Positions 5,748 through 7,434 of a DNA stretch of 7,434 nt are shown in pieces; position 1 is the first letter of the stretch, and each line of letters starts with the position of its first letter. Source of the DNA: JACVRW01 sp040509755. GTDB taxonomy: Bacteria; Actinomycetota; Thermoleophilia; Solirubrobacterales; Thermoleophilaceae. Location: positions 1 to 7,434 of the forward strand of contig JBEVKF010000086.1 in NCBI GenBank assembly GCA_040509755.1, read 5' to 3'. Below the pieces are notes generated by a model. That model saw nothing but the letters and a program-made list of their open reading frames with translations, was not told the origin of the DNA and did no database searches. Made by a program: the position numbers and the translations under genes.

Positions 5748-7262
5748 ATGGCTAAGTACGCGGCAGCACTGGACCAGGGGACGACCAGCACGCGATGCAT
5801 GATCTTCGACCACGGAGGTCAGGTAGTCAGCGTCACCCAGAAGGAGCACGAGCAGATCTACCCCAAGCCCGGGTGGGTCGAGCACGACGCGAACGAGATC
5901 TGGTCGCGCACCCAGGAGGTCATCGACGAGGCGATGCAGGCGGCAGGCGCGAGCGCGGACGACATTGCCGGCGTGGGCATCACCAACCAGCGCGAGACGA
6001 CGCTCGTGTGGGACAGGAACACCGGCGAGCCGGTGCACAACGCACTCGTGTGGCAGGACACCCGCACCGACAAGCTGGTGGACGAGTTCTCGCGCGACGG
6101 CGGCCAGGCTCGTTTCCAGGAGAAAGTCGGGTTGCCGCTCGCGACCTACTTCTCCGGTCCGAAGATCCGGTGGATCCTGGACAACGTCGACGGGGCGCGG
6201 GCCAGGGCCGAGGCGGGCGACCTGGTGTTCGGCAACATGGACACCTGGCTGCTGTGGAACCTGACCGGTGGCACGGACGGCGGCCAGCACATCACCGATC
6301 CCACCAACGCCAGCCGCACCATGCTCATGGATCTCAAGACCCTGCAGTGGGACGACGAGATCGCCGGCATCATGGGCGTCCCCACGTCGATGCTGCCCGA
6401 GATCAAGGCCTCGAGCGAGGTCTACGGGGAGGTCAAGGCCAGCGGCGCGCTCGCCGGCGTGACGATCGCGGGCGATCTCGGCGACCAGCAGGCGGCCACC
6501 TTCGGCCAGACCTGCTTCGCGGTCGGTGAGGCCAAGAACACCTACGGCACGGGCAACTTCCTGTTGCTCAACACGGGCACCGAGGCCGTGCCGTCCAAGT
6601 CGGGCCTGCTGACGACGGTCGGCTACAAGATCGGCGACCAGGACGCCGTGTACTGCCTGGAGGGCTCGATCGCGATCACCGGCGCGCTGGTGCAGTGGCT
6701 GCGAGACAACCTCAAGATGATCAAGGCCGCGCCGGAGGTGGAGGACCTGGCCAAGTCGGTCGACGACAACGGCGGCTGCTACATCGTCCCGGCGTTCTCG
6801 GGGCTGTTCGCGCCGTACTGGAAGTCGAACGCGCGCGGCGTCATCGCCGGCCTCACCCGCTACGTGAACGCCGGGCATATCGCCCGGGCTACGCTCGAGG
6901 CGACGGCTTACCAGAGCCGCGAGGTGGTCGAGGCGATGGACGCCGACTCCGGCGTGAAGCTCGAGTCGCTCAAGGTCGACGGCGGCATGGTCGGCAACGA
7001 CCTGCTGATGCAGTTCCAGGCGGACCTGCTCGGCGTACCGGTGATCCGGCCGAAGGTGCCGGAGACGACATCGCTGGGTGCGGCCTACGCCGCCGGGCTC
7101 GCCACCGGGTTCTGGAACGAGATCGAGGACCTGCGCGAGAACTGGGTGGAGGACCAGCGCTGGGAGCCCACGATGGACTCGGCGAAGCGCGACGAGTACT
7201 ACACCTACTGGAAGAAGGCGGTCACTCGGACCTTCGACTGGTTCGACGCCGACGAGGGATAG
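5748..7262 (+). CDS. glpK: Glycerol kinase
   Basis: Glycerol kinase (FGGY family, cytoplasmic) converts glycerol and ATP to sn-glycerol-3-phosphate. The 504-residue protein has the usual length. It shows the N-terminal phosphate loop LDQGTTSTR (8-16), the glycerol-binding GWVEHDANEIW (42-52) and ITNQRETT (78-85), HNALVWQDTR (97-106), and the catalytic Asp246 in GDLGDQQAATFGQ (242-254). The nucleotide site follows in NTYGTGNFLL (264-273), then the FGGY signature region YCLEGSIAITGA (302-313), LFAPYWKSNARG (353-364) and KVDGGMVGNDLLMQFQADLL (409-428). ATG 5748 is chosen, with AAAGG 6 nt upstream; the in-frame TTG directly before it adds only one residue. The loop around 227-239 has neither the Gly/Arg used by E. 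coli GlpK for fructose-1,6-bisphosphate nor the His phosphorylated by HPr in enterococci, so those controls are probably absent. It ends 7 bp from the convergent aldo/keto reductase, with no visible terminator. Confidence 0.96.
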   Translation: MAKYAAALDQGTTSTRCMIFDHGGQVVSVTQKEHEQIYPKPGWVEHDANEIWSRTQEVIDEAMQAAGASADDIAGVGITNQRETTLVWDRNTGEPVHNALVWQDTRTDKLVDEFSRDGGQARFQEKVGLPLATYFSGPKIRWILDNVDGARARAEAGDLVFGNMDTWLLWNLTGGTDGGQHITDPTNASRTMLMDLKTLQWDDEIAGIMGVPTSMLPEIKASSEVYGEVKASGALAGVTIAGDLGDQQAATFGQTCFAVGEAKNTYGTGNFLLLNTGTEAVPSKSGLLTTVGYKIGDQDAVYCLEGSIAITGALVQWLRDNLKMIKAAPEVEDLAKSVDDNGGCYIVPAFSGLFAPYWKSNARGVIAGLTRYVNAGHIARATLEATAYQSREVVEAMDADSGVKLESLKVDGGMVGNDLLMQFQADLLGVPVIRPKVPETTSLGAAYAAGLATGFWNEIEDLRENWVEDQRWEPTMDSAKRDEYYTYWKKAVTRTFDWFDADEG

Positions 7263-7269
7263 GTAAGGC

Positions 7270-7434
7270 CTAGGTCCAGGGGAGCTCGGCGCGCGTAGTC
7301 CAGTACGCCGCCGGCTCCTCGGCCAGGCCCGCGAGCCGCTGCTCGAGGCCGTCGTCCCAGCCGAGGTCGAGCGCGGCCAGGTTGCTCTCGAGTTGGGCGA
7401 CGGTCGCCGCTCCGCTGAGCACGACGTCCGCCCA
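7270..7434 (-). CDS. Aldo/keto reductase (3' end only)
   Basis: Only the last 54 residues are in the window; the gene enters from the right edge on the minus strand. The sequence reads VVLSGAATVAQLESNLAA, the typical C-terminal cofactor-binding stretch of aldo/keto reductases (compare 'pi.Ga.t..ql..nl.a'). A helix follows (LEQRLAGLAEEP), then a tail of the YW..R..LPW kind. The NADPH-binding core and the Asp-Tyr-Lys-His catalytic tetrad are outside the window. Its TAG stop (7272-7270) lies 7 bp from the glpK stop, so the two genes converge and may interfere. Such enzymes reduce aldehydes or ketones; a role with glyceraldehyde or dihydroxyacetone is tempting but not shown. Confidence 0.8.
   Translation of the reverse strand, partial: WADVVLSGAATVAQLESNLAALDLGWDDGLEQRLAGLAEEPAAYWTTRAELPWT

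Noticed and set aside
5646..6878. 410-residue open frame antisense to glpK
   Set aside because: It is a mirror of strong coding bias in glpK; the product is rich in Arg, Val, Leu and His with no domain, and it opposes a fully convincing gene.
7263..7275. Terminator between glpK and the aldo/keto reductase
   Set aside because: Only 7 bp separate the stops; the CCTAGG palindrome there is too short to form a hairpin.

Overview
The window is very GC-rich, with C or G at most third codon positions and several GTG/TTG starts. Together with the protein types this suggests a high-GC actinobacterium, possibly of the Thermoleophilia/Solirubrobacterales kind. That placement is inferred from protein style; no rRNA or other marker gene is present.

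Left part (1-1270): the 3' end of a GlpQ-type glycerophosphodiester phosphodiesterase on the + strand meets an alpha/beta hydrolase on the - strand. Their two TAG stops share one CTAG. The hydrolase reading frame is broken by a one-base deletion exactly at the catalytic nucleophile elbow, so it is either a pseudogene or carries a sequencing error.

Middle (1268-3098, + strand): a tiny Pro/Glu-rich ORF overlaps by 4 nt (GTGA) a 225-aa single-pass membrane protein with an N-terminal Cys/His motif. Next comes a PlsC-family lysophospholipid acyltransferase with an unusual N-terminal heptad-repeat helix.

Right part (3099-7262, + strand): a glycerol/dihydroxyacetone block, dhaK-dhaL-glpF-glpK. GlpF lets glycerol (and probably dihydroxyacetone) into the cell. 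GlpK makes glycerol-3-phosphate and DhaKL makes dihydroxyacetone phosphate. Promoter-like sequences precede dhaK (with a dyad over the -35) and glpF (flanked by direct repeats). No DhaM phosphodonor, glycerol dehydrogenase, GlpD or regulator gene is in view. At the right edge is the 3' end of a convergent aldo/keto reductase gene.

Taken together, much of the window concerns glycerol and glycerolipids: release of glycerol-3-phosphate from phosphodiesters, acylation of glycerol-phosphate backbones, and glycerol/DHA uptake and phosphorylation. It is largely a recognisable catabolic locus. The less familiar items are the small-ORF/Cys-His membrane protein pair, the repeat extension on the acyltransferase, and the candidate regulatory structures in the intergenic gaps. 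I see no mobile element, CRISPR array, tRNA or rRNA.
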